Below are positions 1-9,737 of a DNA stretch of 38,215 bases, one piece after another. The stretch is taken from positions 1 to 38,215 of the forward strand of contig JAADEC010000040.1 of assembly GCA_013153595.1 (NCBI GenBank). The letters run 5' to 3'. Under the pieces are notes generated by a model. That model did not search any database, was not told the origin of the DNA, and worked only from the letters and a program-made list of their open reading frames with translations. How positions within the stretch are numbered: the first letter of the stretch is position 1; each line of letters starts with the position of its first letter. A program made the position numbers and the translations under genes. The DNA is from Thermococci archaeon. GTDB lineage: Archaea; Methanobacteriota_B; Thermococci; Thermococcales; Thermococcaceae.

Positions 1-1258
1 GAATCGGCCTCCTGACCGGGTGCTTTATCTCGCCGTTCTCGATGAGGTAGGCCTCCCTGCCGATGTACCTCTGCTGGTAGCGCCTGTCGTCTATGTTCCA
101 CTCGTTGAAGGACACCATGTAGACGCCGAGCTTTACGTCCTCGATGAGCTCCTCGAAGGAGTGATCGCCCGGAGCCAGGTACGTGTTGGCCATCCTCACT
201 ATCGGTTCGCGGTTGTAGTTTATCGCCCTCGCCGAGGCGTTTGAGCGCTGGCCCAGCTTGTAGGCGTACTCCCTGTTGGTCAGGAACTCGTTTATGATTC
301 CGTTCCTGATCAGATAGCGCGGGCGAGCCTTAACGCCCTCGTCGTCGTAGAGGTAGAACCCCCAACTGTTCGGCAGGGTCGGGTCCTCTATGACTGTGAC
401 GGCCTCGCTCCCGATGCGCTCACCGAGCATGTCCGGCTTGACGAAGCTCTCCCCCGCCTGCGCCGCCTCCCTTCCGAAGATTCTATCGGCCTCGTACGGG
501 TGGCCGACGCTCTCATGAACCGCTATACCTGCGACCTCCGGGCTTATGACGAGATCGACCTTCCCCTCTGGCGGCTTCTTGCCTTCCGTGATTAGCTTCC
601 TGAGGGTCTCCACGTCTTTAACGGCCCATTTCCACGGTTCGTCCTTCTCGATCATCTCAAAACCCCCGCTGAAGGCCCTCTCCACGAACGGCGCCTGCTC
701 CATCTGGCCGTTCTCAAGGACGACGAGGTTGTAAACGACCGAAACGCGCGGGATAACGCTCTCCACGAACGCCCCGTCGCTGTTCTGGATGATCTTGTGC
801 CACACCTGGTCGGAGTAGCGCAGGTAGCGCATCGGCACGTTCGCGCCAGTAGCCCTGACCTCATCCTCGATCTTCCTCAGGAGTTCGAGCTTCTCCTCTG
901 GAGAGAGGTCGCGGAAGTCCTTCTTCATCCTGACTTCGTACGAAACGCGGTGGAAGTCCTCCTCGCTAAAGCGAATCGGTTCGTTCCTCACCTTTGAGGC
1001 GGCCTTTGCCAGCCTGACGGCCTTCTCCACGGCTTCGTTCACGCTCTCCCTGGTCAGGACGTTCGTGCTGGCGAAGCCCATTCCCCCGTCCACGAGAACC
1101 CTCACACCCATTCCCCTGTCGGCCTGAAGCTCAAGCCCCTCAGGAGAGCCGTTCTTCATCGTCAGAGAAGTTCCCTTCTTCTCCTCAAAGCGCGCCTCCG
1201 CGTAGTCGGCCCCCAGTTCGAGGGCCCTGTCGACGGCAAACTCAACGAGTTCATGCAT
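1..1258 (-). CDS. tldD: TldD-type zinc metalloprotease (TldD/PmbA family), C-terminus runs off the left edge
   Basis: Manual reverse-strand translation from ATG at 1258: MHELVEFAVDRALELGADYAEARFEEKKGTSLTMKNG..., with metalloprotease motif ...VAGIAVHESVGHPYEADRIFG... (HExxxH). Not in the ORF track because it has no stop inside the window. Confidence 0.9.
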   Translation of the reverse strand, partial: MHELVEFAVDRALELGADYAEARFEEKKGTSLTMKNGSPEGLELQADRGMGVRVLVDGGMGFASTNVLTRESVNEAVEKAVRLAKAASKVRNEPIRFSEEDFHRVSYEVRMKKDFRDLSPEEKLELLRKIEDEVRATGANVPMRYLRYSDQVWHKIIQNSDGAFVESVIPRVSVVYNLVVLENGQMEQAPFVERAFSGGFEMIEKDEPWKWAVKDVETLRKLITEGKKPPEGKVDLVISPEVAGIAVHESVGHPYEADRIFGREAAQAGESFVKPDMLGERIGSEAVTVIEDPTLPNSWGFYLYDDEGVKARPRYLIRNGIINEFLTNREYAYKLGQRSNASARAINYNREPIVRMANTYLAPGDHSFEELIEDVKLGVYMVSFNEWNIDDRRYQQRYIGREAYLIENGEIKHPVRRPI

Positions 1259-1370
1259 GTTCCTCACCTCTGCCTGCTGCATAGAAGAGTTCATCAGGAA
1301 GTATAAAAGTCTTTCCGTTAAGATAGAGATCGAAAAGAAGCCTTTTATGAAAAATCCCTCACATCCCGCC

Positions 1371-2507
1371 ATGGGCTACGTCAGGCACCTCTACCTCTCG
1401 AGTCTCCTTCACCTGACGTTCTACTCGGGCTTCTACCTGATCTACCTCCAGAGCCTCGGCCTCACCAAGGGACAGATCGGCCTGCTGATGGGGCTCTCGC
1501 TCATTCTCGTGGCCCTGCTTGAGGTTCCGACCGGAGTGGTTGCCGACAAGATCTCGAAGAAGGCGAGCGTCCTGCTCTCCAAGGTCCTGCTGGTTCCCGG
1601 AACGCTCCTCCTCTACCTCGCCCACTCCTTCTCCGGCGTTCTACTCGCCACGCTCTTCAATTCGCTCGCGGTTGCGTTCCTAACCGGCGCGGAGACCGGC
1701 TGGCTCTACGAACTCCTTTCCAGAGACGGAAGGGAGAGGGAGTATCCGAGGGTTTACGGAAGGTTGAGGTCGTTTGAGATGGCCGGGAGCTTCGTCGGAG
1801 CGGTTGCAGGAGGCTTCCTCGCGCACTCCCTTGGCATGCGCTCCGCCGTTCTCCTCAGCGTCCCATTCGCGCTCCTCTCGGCACTAATCCTCGCCATGAT
1901 TCCAGCGGACACAGCAAGGAGCGGGGCTTCCTACGGGAGACACCTGCTCGAAAGCTTCCGCTTCCTCCGCAACTCCCCCGAAGTCCTCTGGCTCTTCCTC
2001 TACGTGAACCTCATAGGCCTTCCTCTGACGGCGTTCACGTCCTTCATGCAGCTCTACTTCTACGGCGTCATCGCCTCCGTCATCGCCGTCTCGTGGATCT
2101 CGGCAGGTTACACACTCGTCAACGGTGCCTCCTGGTACGTCGACTTTGGCGGGAGAGCCAGAAAGACCCTTTACAGGTGCTCCCCCGTCCTGATCCCTGT
2201 CCTCACCCTCCTCGCGGGGCTGAACGGCTACTTCGGCTTCCTCACGCTGGTTTTAGGTAGCCTCGTCTTCGCCCAGGCGTTCAAGGAGTGGCAGGGGCGC
2301 TTTCAGAGGGCGATTCCCGACGAGAAGAGGGCCACAATCGGGTCGTTCTACTCCCTGTTTGCAGCAACGCTGAACGGGTGCTTAAACGCCTCAATAGGCT
2401 GGCTCTACGGGTGCGTCGGGATAATGAAGGGGCTCGTTGCGATTTCCCTGTTTTTCCTTGGCGCGGGCTTCTTGGCTTTATTGTCGAAAGGGATTCGCAA
2501 AGTTTAA
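1371..2507 (+). CDS. MFS-type multispanning transporter
   Basis: ORF 1257..2507; likely start MGYVRHLYLSS at 1371 (or 1347). MFS-like LTKGQIGLLMGLSLILVALLEVPTGVVADKISKK motif, many TM segments. TATA-like gtataaaagt near 1300. Confidence 0.8.
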   Translation: MGYVRHLYLSSLLHLTFYSGFYLIYLQSLGLTKGQIGLLMGLSLILVALLEVPTGVVADKISKKASVLLSKVLLVPGTLLLYLAHSFSGVLLATLFNSLAVAFLTGAETGWLYELLSRDGREREYPRVYGRLRSFEMAGSFVGAVAGGFLAHSLGMRSAVLLSVPFALLSALILAMIPADTARSGASYGRHLLESFRFLRNSPEVLWLFLYVNLIGLPLTAFTSFMQLYFYGVIASVIAVSWISAGYTLVNGASWYVDFGGRARKTLYRCSPVLIPVLTLLAGLNGYFGFLTLVLGSLVFAQAFKEWQGRFQRAIPDEKRATIGSFYSLFAATLNGCLNASIGWLYGCVGIMKGLVAISLFFLGAGFLALLSKGIRKV

Positions 2508-2537
2508 GTCGTTTAAATGAGATACGAACACGGTGAG

Positions 2538-2759
2538 ATGATGAGCGAGAGCGTAAACATTGCCCTCATACTTCGAGATATCCAGCTCATGAGAAAGAAA
2601 CTGGATGAGATAGAGGAGGAACTCCTCAAAATGAAGATTCAGGAGCTTGAAGAAGAGGAAACCAGCAATGAGGAGCTAAGGGAGCTTGAGAGGCTCTCAA
2701 AGGAGACGCTTGAAAACGGGATTCCATGGGAAGAAGCCAGGAAGGAGTTCGGCCTTTGA
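2538..2759 (+). CDS. RelB/DUF-type antitoxin-like coiled-coil protein
   Basis: Small acidic coiled coil (MMSESVNIALILRDIQLMRKKLDEIEEELLKMKIQELEEEE...) 11 nt upstream of a RelE-like gene; GGTGAG just before ATG 2538/2541. Confidence 0.65.
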   Translation: MMSESVNIALILRDIQLMRKKLDEIEEELLKMKIQELEEEETSNEELRELERLSKETLENGIPWEEARKEFGL

Positions 2760-2769
2760 GGTGCCTTGA

Positions 2770-3061
2770 ATGGTTTATACGGTTCTCCTTCACCGAAACG
2801 TCCTGAAAGGACTAAAGGATGCTCCTGAAAGTGTGAAGCGGAAGTTTGGAGAGCTCGTTGAGGAACTTAAATTTAGCCCCCTCCCCTCTGAGAGGTTCGA
2901 CGTTAAGAAGCTCAGGGGGAGGGAGAACACATTTAGGGTTCGCTTGGGTGAGTACAGGGTTATTAGTACAGGGTTATCTATGAACTTCACAGGGCAAAAC
3001 TGCTCATCCTCATCATAAAATTTGGATAAAATTTGGAAAACGGGAGAACGTGTACGAGTAA
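2770..3061 (+). pseudogene. RelE/ParE-family toxin, frameshifted by two short tandem duplications
   Basis: N-terminal part MVYTVLLHRNVLKGLKDAPESVKRKFGELVEELKFSPLPSERFDVKKLRGRENTFRVRLGEYRVI is RelE-like. Removing one copy of the 14-bp repeat (2951-2978) and one copy of the 11-bp repeat (3015-3036) gives ...GEYRVIYELHRAKLLILIIKFGKRENVYE*, ending at 3061. Confidence 0.85.
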
Positions 3062-3067
3062 TCAGGA

Positions 3068-3361
3068 TCAGAACTTCTCCTCGCACTCGCACGGCTTCTT
3101 CCCGCAGCGGGGGCAGACGCCGGGGTACTTCTTCCTCGCCGCTTCTTCGAGGTCAACGTCAAGCAGGTTGGCTAAACTCGCGAGCCACGCAAGGACGTCG
3201 GCGAACTCCTCCTCCATCGCCTCGCGGTCCCTCTTCCTTATCGCCTCGCTCAGCTCTCCCACTTCCTCGACGAACCAGAGGAAGGTTCTCTCCACGCCCC
3301 TCCGCGAGTCCTTGTGGAAGTAGATCTCCCGGATCATCTCCTGGAACTCCCTGACCTCCAT
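3068..3361 (-). CDS. MazG-like nucleotide pyrophosphohydrolase with C-terminal Cys cluster
   Basis: FLWFVEEVGELSEAIRKRDREAMEEEFADVLAWLASLANLLDVDLEEAARKKY matches MazG EExxE...ExxD pattern; C-terminal CPRCGKKPCEC. Confidence 0.85.
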   Translation of the reverse strand: MEVREFQEMIREIYFHKDSRRGVERTFLWFVEEVGELSEAIRKRDREAMEEEFADVLAWLASLANLLDVDLEEAARKKYPGVCPRCGKKPCECEEKF

Positions 3362-3398
3362 CGTACCACCATCGGCTGAAGGTTCCGCCGGTTAATAA

Positions 3399-4121
<723 letters not shown>

Positions 4122-4129
4122 CAACCGGG

Positions 4130-4552
4130 TCAGTAGTTGACCTGAACCCCCAGGCTCTTCAGAGCCGCCGCGAGCTCGTCTGGTCTGTTGGTGGTGAAAG
4201 ATAGGGTGCTTCCCCTCTTCCTCTTCACGATCACACAGGCTTTTGCAGGAACGTTGAAGTGTATCGCGGCCCTGCACGTGGCCCATCCCGGCGAGATTTC
4301 AACCTCCTCGATATCCGCCAGGGGCACCTTCTTCCTTATGATCCCGAGCCTGCCGCCGACGGTCAGTTTATCCTCATCGACGGTTATCCTCAGCTGATGA
4401 GCCTCAAGGGCGATCACGAAGACCAGAACCGCGGATAGAAGGCCGGGGAGTTTGGGGCCGGAGCTTGCTATGGTCACCGCGAGAACGACGACCGGGAGGA
4501 GGAAAAGGGCTTTAAGTAGCCTGGAGCCTACGGTCTCCTCGTAGAGTGACAT
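4130..4552 (-). CDS. hypothetical membrane protein, PH-like C-terminal region
   Basis: Two N-terminal hydrophobic segments then soluble region with ADIEEVEISPGW..., gap-filling ORF. Confidence 0.6.
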   Translation of the reverse strand: MSLYEETVGSRLLKALFLLPVVVLAVTIASSGPKLPGLLSAVLVFVIALEAHQLRITVDEDKLTVGGRLGIIRKKVPLADIEEVEISPGWATCRAAIHFNVPAKACVIVKRKRGSTLSFTTNRPDELAAALKSLGVQVNY

Positions 4553-4621
4553 CCGATCACCGCACCTTATAAGGGGCAGGGGTTAATAACCTTTGGCCAT
4601 GGAGGAAATGGGGGGTCGATC

Positions 4622-5542
4622 ATGGGGCATCACAGCCACCATTACAACCATCATCACGACCTGAAGGGAAGGATGCTGCTCTCCGTGATCCTCAACGTCA
4701 CCATAACGGTCGTGGAGGTCGTGGGGGGACTGCTGTCGGGCAGCCTCGCCCTGCTCGGGGACTCATTCCACAACCTCAGCGACTCCATGAGCATACTCGC
4801 CAGCTACGCGGCCATAAGGATAAAGGAGCGGAAGAGGAACAGGAAGTACACGTTCGGCTACGGAAGGGCGGAGATACTGGTCTCGTTCATAAACTCGGCT
4901 TTCCTGATCGGCGTCGTCATGCTGCTCCTCGTCGAGGCATACAGGCGGTTCACGTCACCGAAGCCCATAGACACATCCATCATGCTTCCGGTGGCTCTCG
5001 TGGGCCTCATCGCCAACCTCCTATCGGTTCTCCTCCTCCACGAGCACGCCGGCGAGAGCATGAACGTCCGCTCCGCCTACCTTCACCTGATGGGAGACAC
5101 CCTCTCATCCCTCGCAGTCCTCCTCGGCGGGATCCTGATAAGGCTCTACTCCATCACGTGGGTCGATCCACTCGTGACGGTTCTGATCTCGCTCTACCTC
5201 CTCCGCGGCGCCTACGGCATACTGAAGGAGAGCGTTGAGGTTCTGATGGAGGCGGCCCCCGACATAGACTTAGACGCCGTCAGGAGGGAGATAGAGGCCA
5301 TACCGAACGTCAGGGACGCGCACCACTTTCACGTGTGGCGCGTGGGCGATAAGGAGGTGGCCCTGGAGTGCCACGTCTCCCTTCCCGACATGTCCCTGCG
5401 GGAGGCTCAGGGTATCATAGATGAGATAGAGAGGAGGCTGACGAAGTTCGGCATAGGGCACGTCACAGTCCAGCTTGAGGTCGACCGGTGTGCGGACAGG
5501 GGACTCGTGTACGGTGAGGGCCGGTGCGGGGGTGAAGGTTAA
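4622..5542 (+). CDS. cation diffusion facilitator (CDF) metal transporter, His-rich N-terminus
   Basis: MGHHSHHYNHHHD N-terminus; GSLALLGDSFHNLSDSMSILASYAAIRIKERKRN and second HLMGDTLSSLAVL metal site; C-terminal HHFHVWRVGDKEVALECHV domain. Confidence 0.93.
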   Translation: MGHHSHHYNHHHDLKGRMLLSVILNVTITVVEVVGGLLSGSLALLGDSFHNLSDSMSILASYAAIRIKERKRNRKYTFGYGRAEILVSFINSAFLIGVVMLLLVEAYRRFTSPKPIDTSIMLPVALVGLIANLLSVLLLHEHAGESMNVRSAYLHLMGDTLSSLAVLLGGILIRLYSITWVDPLVTVLISLYLLRGAYGILKESVEVLMEAAPDIDLDAVRREIEAIPNVRDAHHFHVWRVGDKEVALECHVSLPDMSLREAQGIIDEIERRLTKFGIGHVTVQLEVDRCADRGLVYGEGRCGGEG

Positions 5543-5595
5543 TTTTTTAAGTCCCAGGTTTTTAGTAACTGGCGGTAACTAATGGGGGTGATGCC

Positions 5596-6918
5596 ATGCC
5601 GGTTATAGAGGAGGTCAGGAGGGCGTCCTTTGAGAGGGTCGGCATGCACTCCCACATAAAGGGACTGGGGCTGGACGAGAACGGAAGGGCGAAGTTCAAG
5701 GCCGACGGAATGGTCGGACAGGTGAAGGCGAGGGAAGCGGCGGGAATAGCCGTGGAGCTGATAAGGAAGGGAAAGCTCGCTGGTAAGGGCATACTCCTCG
5801 TCGGACCCACGGGGAGCGGAAAGACAGCGATAGCGATAGGCATAGCGAGGGAGCTGGGCGAGGACGTTCCCTTCGTTCAGATAGCGGGCAGCGAGATATA
5901 CTCCGCCGAGGTCAAGAAGACGGAGTTCCTCAGAGAGGCCCTCAGAAGGGCGATAGGTGTCAGGATAAGCGAGGAGAGGAAGGTCTACGAGGGAGAGGTC
6001 AAGGAGGTGGAGATAAACAAGGCGAGGCATCCCTTCAACCCCTACGTCGAGGTTCCCGAGAGCGTCGTCATAACCCTCCGCACGAAGGACGACGAGAAGA
6101 CAGTCAGGGCCGGGAGGGAGATCGCCTACCAGCTCATGGAGATGGGCATCGAGAAGGGGGACGTGATCCAGATAGACGCCGAGACGGGCAGGATATCCAA
6201 GATAGGAACCACGAAGGAGGAAGAGGGGCTGTTCTTCAAGCGCAGGGTCGAGCTCCCGGGAGGCCCCGTGCTCAAGATAAAGGAGTTCACCTACACCGTT
6301 ACGCTCCACGACCTCGACGTCGCCAACGCCCGCGGGAACATACTCGGCCTTCTCTTCAGCACGGGGGCTGAGATAAGCGACGAGATAAGGCAGCGCGTGG
6401 ACGAGACCGTTAAGAAGTGGATAGAGGAGGGCAGGGCCACGCTCGTTCCGGGGGTTCTGTTCATAGACGAGTGCCACATGCTCGACATAGAGGCGTTCTC
6501 ATTCCTCGCCAGGGCCATGGAGGGAGAGCTGGCGCCCATCCTCATCCTCGCCACCAACAGGGGCAGGACGAAGATAAGGGGGACCGAGATAGAGTCGCCG
6601 CACGGGATCCCGATAGACATGCTCGACAGGCTGCTCATAATAAACACCGAGCCCTACAAGAAGGACGAGGTGAGGGAGATAGTCAAGATCCGCGCGAGGG
6701 AGGAAGGGATAGACGTCGCGGAGGAAGCGGTAGAGTACCTCGCGGAGCTCGGGGAGAGAACGAGCCTCCGCTACGCCGTTCAGCTGCTCGCACCTGCCAG
6801 CGTCCTCGCACGCGGAGGGGAGGTCAAGCTGGAGCACGTCAGGAAGGCGGAGGAGTACTTCTCGGACGTTAGCAGGAGCATGCAGACGGTCGAGAAGCTC
6901 GAGGGAATGCTGAAGTGA
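5596..6918 (+). CDS. RuvB-like AAA+ ATPase (TIP49/RuvBL1-2, Pontin/Reptin homologue)
   Basis: Walker A GPTGSGKTAIAIGIA, Walker B LFIDECHMLDIEAFSFLARAMEGELAPILILATNRG, sensor and DMLDRLLII segments typical of RuvBL proteins, with insertion between Walker A and B (OB-like domain II). Confidence 0.9.
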   Translation: MPVIEEVRRASFERVGMHSHIKGLGLDENGRAKFKADGMVGQVKAREAAGIAVELIRKGKLAGKGILLVGPTGSGKTAIAIGIARELGEDVPFVQIAGSEIYSAEVKKTEFLREALRRAIGVRISEERKVYEGEVKEVEINKARHPFNPYVEVPESVVITLRTKDDEKTVRAGREIAYQLMEMGIEKGDVIQIDAETGRISKIGTTKEEEGLFFKRRVELPGGPVLKIKEFTYTVTLHDLDVANARGNILGLLFSTGAEISDEIRQRVDETVKKWIEEGRATLVPGVLFIDECHMLDIEAFSFLARAMEGELAPILILATNRGRTKIRGTEIESPHGIPIDMLDRLLIINTEPYKKDEVREIVKIRAREEGIDVAEEAVEYLAELGERTSLRYAVQLLAPASVLARGGEVKLEHVRKAEEYFSDVSRSMQTVEKLEGMLK

Positions 6919-6936
6919 CCTGCAGGCCAGGGACAG

Positions 6937-7806
6937 CTAAGCGTAGAGGAACACCCTCCTTCCGTTTCCCTTCATCTCTCCCCTCTTCTTGAGGGTCTTC
7001 TCGTAGCTTCCGTTCGTGACTATCAGCTCGTCGGGCGGATCTCCATCCCATTCGATGCTGAAGCTCAGAATCCTGTTGATCCTCCTCCCGGAATCAACCA
7101 CCCTGACGGCGACGCCCCTCTCGTAGAACCCGAACAGCTCAAGGGAGTAACTGGGGCCGATGGGCATGTTCGTCCTGATCATCAAAACCGCGGGCCGGAC
7201 TTCCTCCCTCTCCTCGGCCAGGAAGTAAACGAGGACGGCCGTCAGCCCGAGGCCGATTATGAGGAGCACGTAGGAGCCGCCGTAGTAGCTGTTCCACGGG
7301 GAAGATACGACCACCGATGCCAGCAGCGCGAGGACCGCCACCATTGCCGTCAGCGCCATGGAACGCAGGGATAGCCTGCCCAGCGGGCCCCTCGAGCTGC
7401 CGAGGACCTCGAAGTGATGAACGAGCGGAATTGAGACTATGTAAAGGGCCTGGAGCAGACTCCGATCCATCACGCTGATCTTTGGAATTGAGACTATCAC
7501 GAGAAGTGCCACCATCAACCAGGTTGCCTCCGAGAGCATCCAGAAGAACAGGGGCACAATGGCCAGAAAAAGCACGAACACTGAACGGGAGGCCTCGTAG
7601 CATGACACGAACAGGGGCACGAAGAGCACGATTGAAATCACCCATTCCAGCCCTCCCAGCTGCATGTATCCTCCGTACGTTCCGTAGTCGCTCCTGCCCG
7701 GACCGCCCTGACCTGAGCTCCGAGGACTCCCACTTCCGTGCTCCTCGGAGGACTCGTACCGCTCGGGCGGGCTCTTGCGGGAGACCAGCCAGTCCATACC
7801 GCTCAA
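6937..7806 (-). CDS. hypothetical multispanning membrane protein, last gene of DUF58/transglutaminase operon
   Basis: Several hydrophobic helices; start overlaps the stop of the DUF58 gene (7803-7806). Confidence 0.7.
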   Translation of the reverse strand: MSGMDWLVSRKSPPERYESSEEHGSGSPRSSGQGGPGRSDYGTYGGYMQLGGLEWVISIVLFVPLFVSCYEASRSVFVLFLAIVPLFFWMLSEATWLMVALLVIVSIPKISVMDRSLLQALYIVSIPLVHHFEVLGSSRGPLGRLSLRSMALTAMVAVLALLASVVVSSPWNSYYGGSYVLLIIGLGLTAVLVYFLAEEREEVRPAVLMIRTNMPIGPSYSLELFGFYERGVAVRVVDSGRRINRILSFSIEWDGDPPDELIVTNGSYEKTLKKRGEMKGNGRRVFLYA

Positions 7807-9008
7807 ACGCGTCCCCTCCTTCCTATACGAAAGCCCACCATTGTGGCCACCCTGACGGGGCTCTCACGGTAGACGTCCCACACCATGGCGGGAACACCGA
7901 GGGTTCTATCCATGCTTGCGTTCTCCAGGGTTTTTATGCTCTCCATGCAGGCATCGACGAGAACGGGTGGACTGGATGGAAGCAAAGCTCTCAGCCGTTT
8001 AATAAACCACTCAAGCTCAGGGAAGTGTTCTCTGGTACCGCCTGTCACCACGATCACGGTGGGGCTCCAACCCGCAAGTATCCTCATGGTTTTCTTCAGG
8101 GCGTCCCGAAGCCCCTCTTTCTGGTAGGGGTGATTGAGAAGCAGTTTGTATATCGTCTTCTGATCCACGGAAGGAGGCAGCATGCGTCCGTTTCCGACAA
8201 GGTAAATGTTCACGCTGTACCCAACCCTTGAGAGCTGGGCGGATAGAACGGAAACCATGTACGCGACCTCCTCTATGACACCGCTCCTGTTGTCGACGTA
8301 GATCAGGACCTCCCTTCCACCTTCCCTCTCGTACTCGTTGACCAGCAGTTTGCCTGTTCTCGCCGTGGCTTTCCAGTTGATCATCTTCATTGGGTCAGAT
8401 CTGTACTCCCGTATCTCCTTGAAGTCCAGCGAGAGAGGCCCCACAGGAGCCCCCGGGGCCGTTGGGATCTTCACGAGCAAGCTCCTGAGTTCACTGACGC
8501 TGGAACGTCCGCCGCCGCTCTCAGGAATCACCACCACCTTCAGGGGGGTCCCCACGTGGGAGGTTCTGAGCTCCGACATCAGTATCCCCACGGATATAAA
8601 CTCGGGACTCTGCACGATGTAGGTACCCATGCGCCTCGGCCTCAGCTTGAATTCAAGTTTAACCCTCTTCCTCCACGGCAGTTTGAGGAACCTCACGTCC
8701 GTGTTTCCCTCCGTAACCTCAAGCTCCTCGGGAATCACGAGGGATACGGAACAAACGCCAACGCCCCGTCTAACCTCCACGTTCAGGGAGACCTCAACCT
8801 CGCTTCCCCGCGACGTCAGAATCCGCTCCGCCTCCCAGCTGGCGCTCACGTCATCCGGGGCCTGGAGGAGGGTTAGGAGAACGAACATGAGGGCAGGGGA
8901 TACTACGAAGTACACCGGGAGGAAGGGGTAGAAGAAGACCTTTATCACAAGCAGGAGGAGCGATGAGATCAGCAAGGGTCGCTTAACGCCCGTCACGATC
9001 ACCCCCAC
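7803..9008 (-). CDS. DUF58 domain-containing protein (vWA-like)
   Basis: Two N-terminal TMs and DUF58 hallmark DFKEIREYRSDPMKMINWKATARTGKLLVNEYEREGGREVLIYVDNRSG. Confidence 0.88.
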   Translation of the reverse strand: MGVIVTGVKRPLLISSLLLLVIKVFFYPFLPVYFVVSPALMFVLLTLLQAPDDVSASWEAERILTSRGSEVEVSLNVEVRRGVGVCSVSLVIPEELEVTEGNTDVRFLKLPWRKRVKLEFKLRPRRMGTYIVQSPEFISVGILMSELRTSHVGTPLKVVVIPESGGGRSSVSELRSLLVKIPTAPGAPVGPLSLDFKEIREYRSDPMKMINWKATARTGKLLVNEYEREGGREVLIYVDNRSGVIEEVAYMVSVLSAQLSRVGYSVNIYLVGNGRMLPPSVDQKTIYKLLLNHPYQKEGLRDALKKTMRILAGWSPTVIVVTGGTREHFPELEWFIKRLRALLPSSPPVLVDACMESIKTLENASMDRTLGVPAMVWDVYRESPVRVATMVGFRIGRRGRV

Positions 9009-9014
9009 GGCAGG

Positions 9015-9737
9015 CTACCTGACCCATCCAGATGCCTCCTCTCCGAGCATCCTGAGTACCTCCCCCACCAGCCTCTTTCTCCGCTTCCTGTTCGTCCATC
9101 TCAGAAGCCTGCTGTCCCTGTACTCCAGTATCATCCCGATCACCCTTTCGAACTTCTCCCGCGGGACTACCCCTGGGGAGTGATAGGCTATGTATGCTAT
9201 GAGCTTCGTCTTGTCCCCCTTCTCTATGAAGTCCATCAGCCCCGAATCGTCAGCAGCTCCGCCCGAATCCGCGGCCAGGGAGACACCGTGTTTGAATATG
9301 TCCCCGTAGTTCTCCACGTCCGTGTCCTCAATAACGGAGCCCAGTATGAACACCATGATCAGGGAGGACGACAGGGCCGAAAACTTCTCGGACACTGGAA
9401 GAAGGGCCAGCGAGAAGGACAGCGCAAGAAGGTACATGAGCCTGTGTTTTATCCACTCAACCTCCCAGAAGACGGCCCGGAGCATGAACACCGCGAAGAG
9501 GGAGAGCCCCATGAGCATGACCTCCGCCCTGCCGTCAGTCATCATCATTGCCACGCCGGCAAATATCATCAACACCCCCGATCCGCTCACCACCGTGGAG
9601 TACTTAGAGTCGGTTCCGCTACCCGCGAGCGACATTCCCAGCAGGAGGACCATCAACCCCGCGACCTTTGGAAGAAAGAACCAAATGACGATAGCTGCAC
9701 AGAGGGTTATAACAATGAACTTCAGCCTGCTCTCCAT
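9015..9737 (-). CDS. hypothetical membrane protein between DUF58 and transglutaminase genes
   Basis: Several TM segments; tight operon spacing, overlaps the upstream gene's stop by 16 nt. Confidence 0.7.
   Translation of the reverse strand: MESRLKFIVITLCAAIVIWFFLPKVAGLMVLLLGMSLAGSGTDSKYSTVVSGSGVLMIFAGVAMMMTDGRAEVMLMGLSLFAVFMLRAVFWEVEWIKHRLMYLLALSFSLALLPVSEKFSALSSSLIMVFILGSVIEDTDVENYGDIFKHGVSLAADSGGAADDSGLMDFIEKGDKTKLIAYIAYHSPGVVPREKFERVIGMILEYRDSRLLRWTNRKRRKRLVGEVLRMLGEEASGWVR

Noticed and set aside
4565-4574. Palindromic CCTTATAAGG between divergent genes as a shared bidirectional promoter
   Set aside because: Plausible TATA for the CDF gene at 4622, but only 13 nt from the minus-strand ATG at 4552, too close for a normal archaeal TATA-TSS distance.
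5539-6477. 312-aa minus-strand ORF
   Set aside because: Antisense to the TIP49-like ATPase; composition (Y/L/G/P-rich) is typical of spurious complementary frames.
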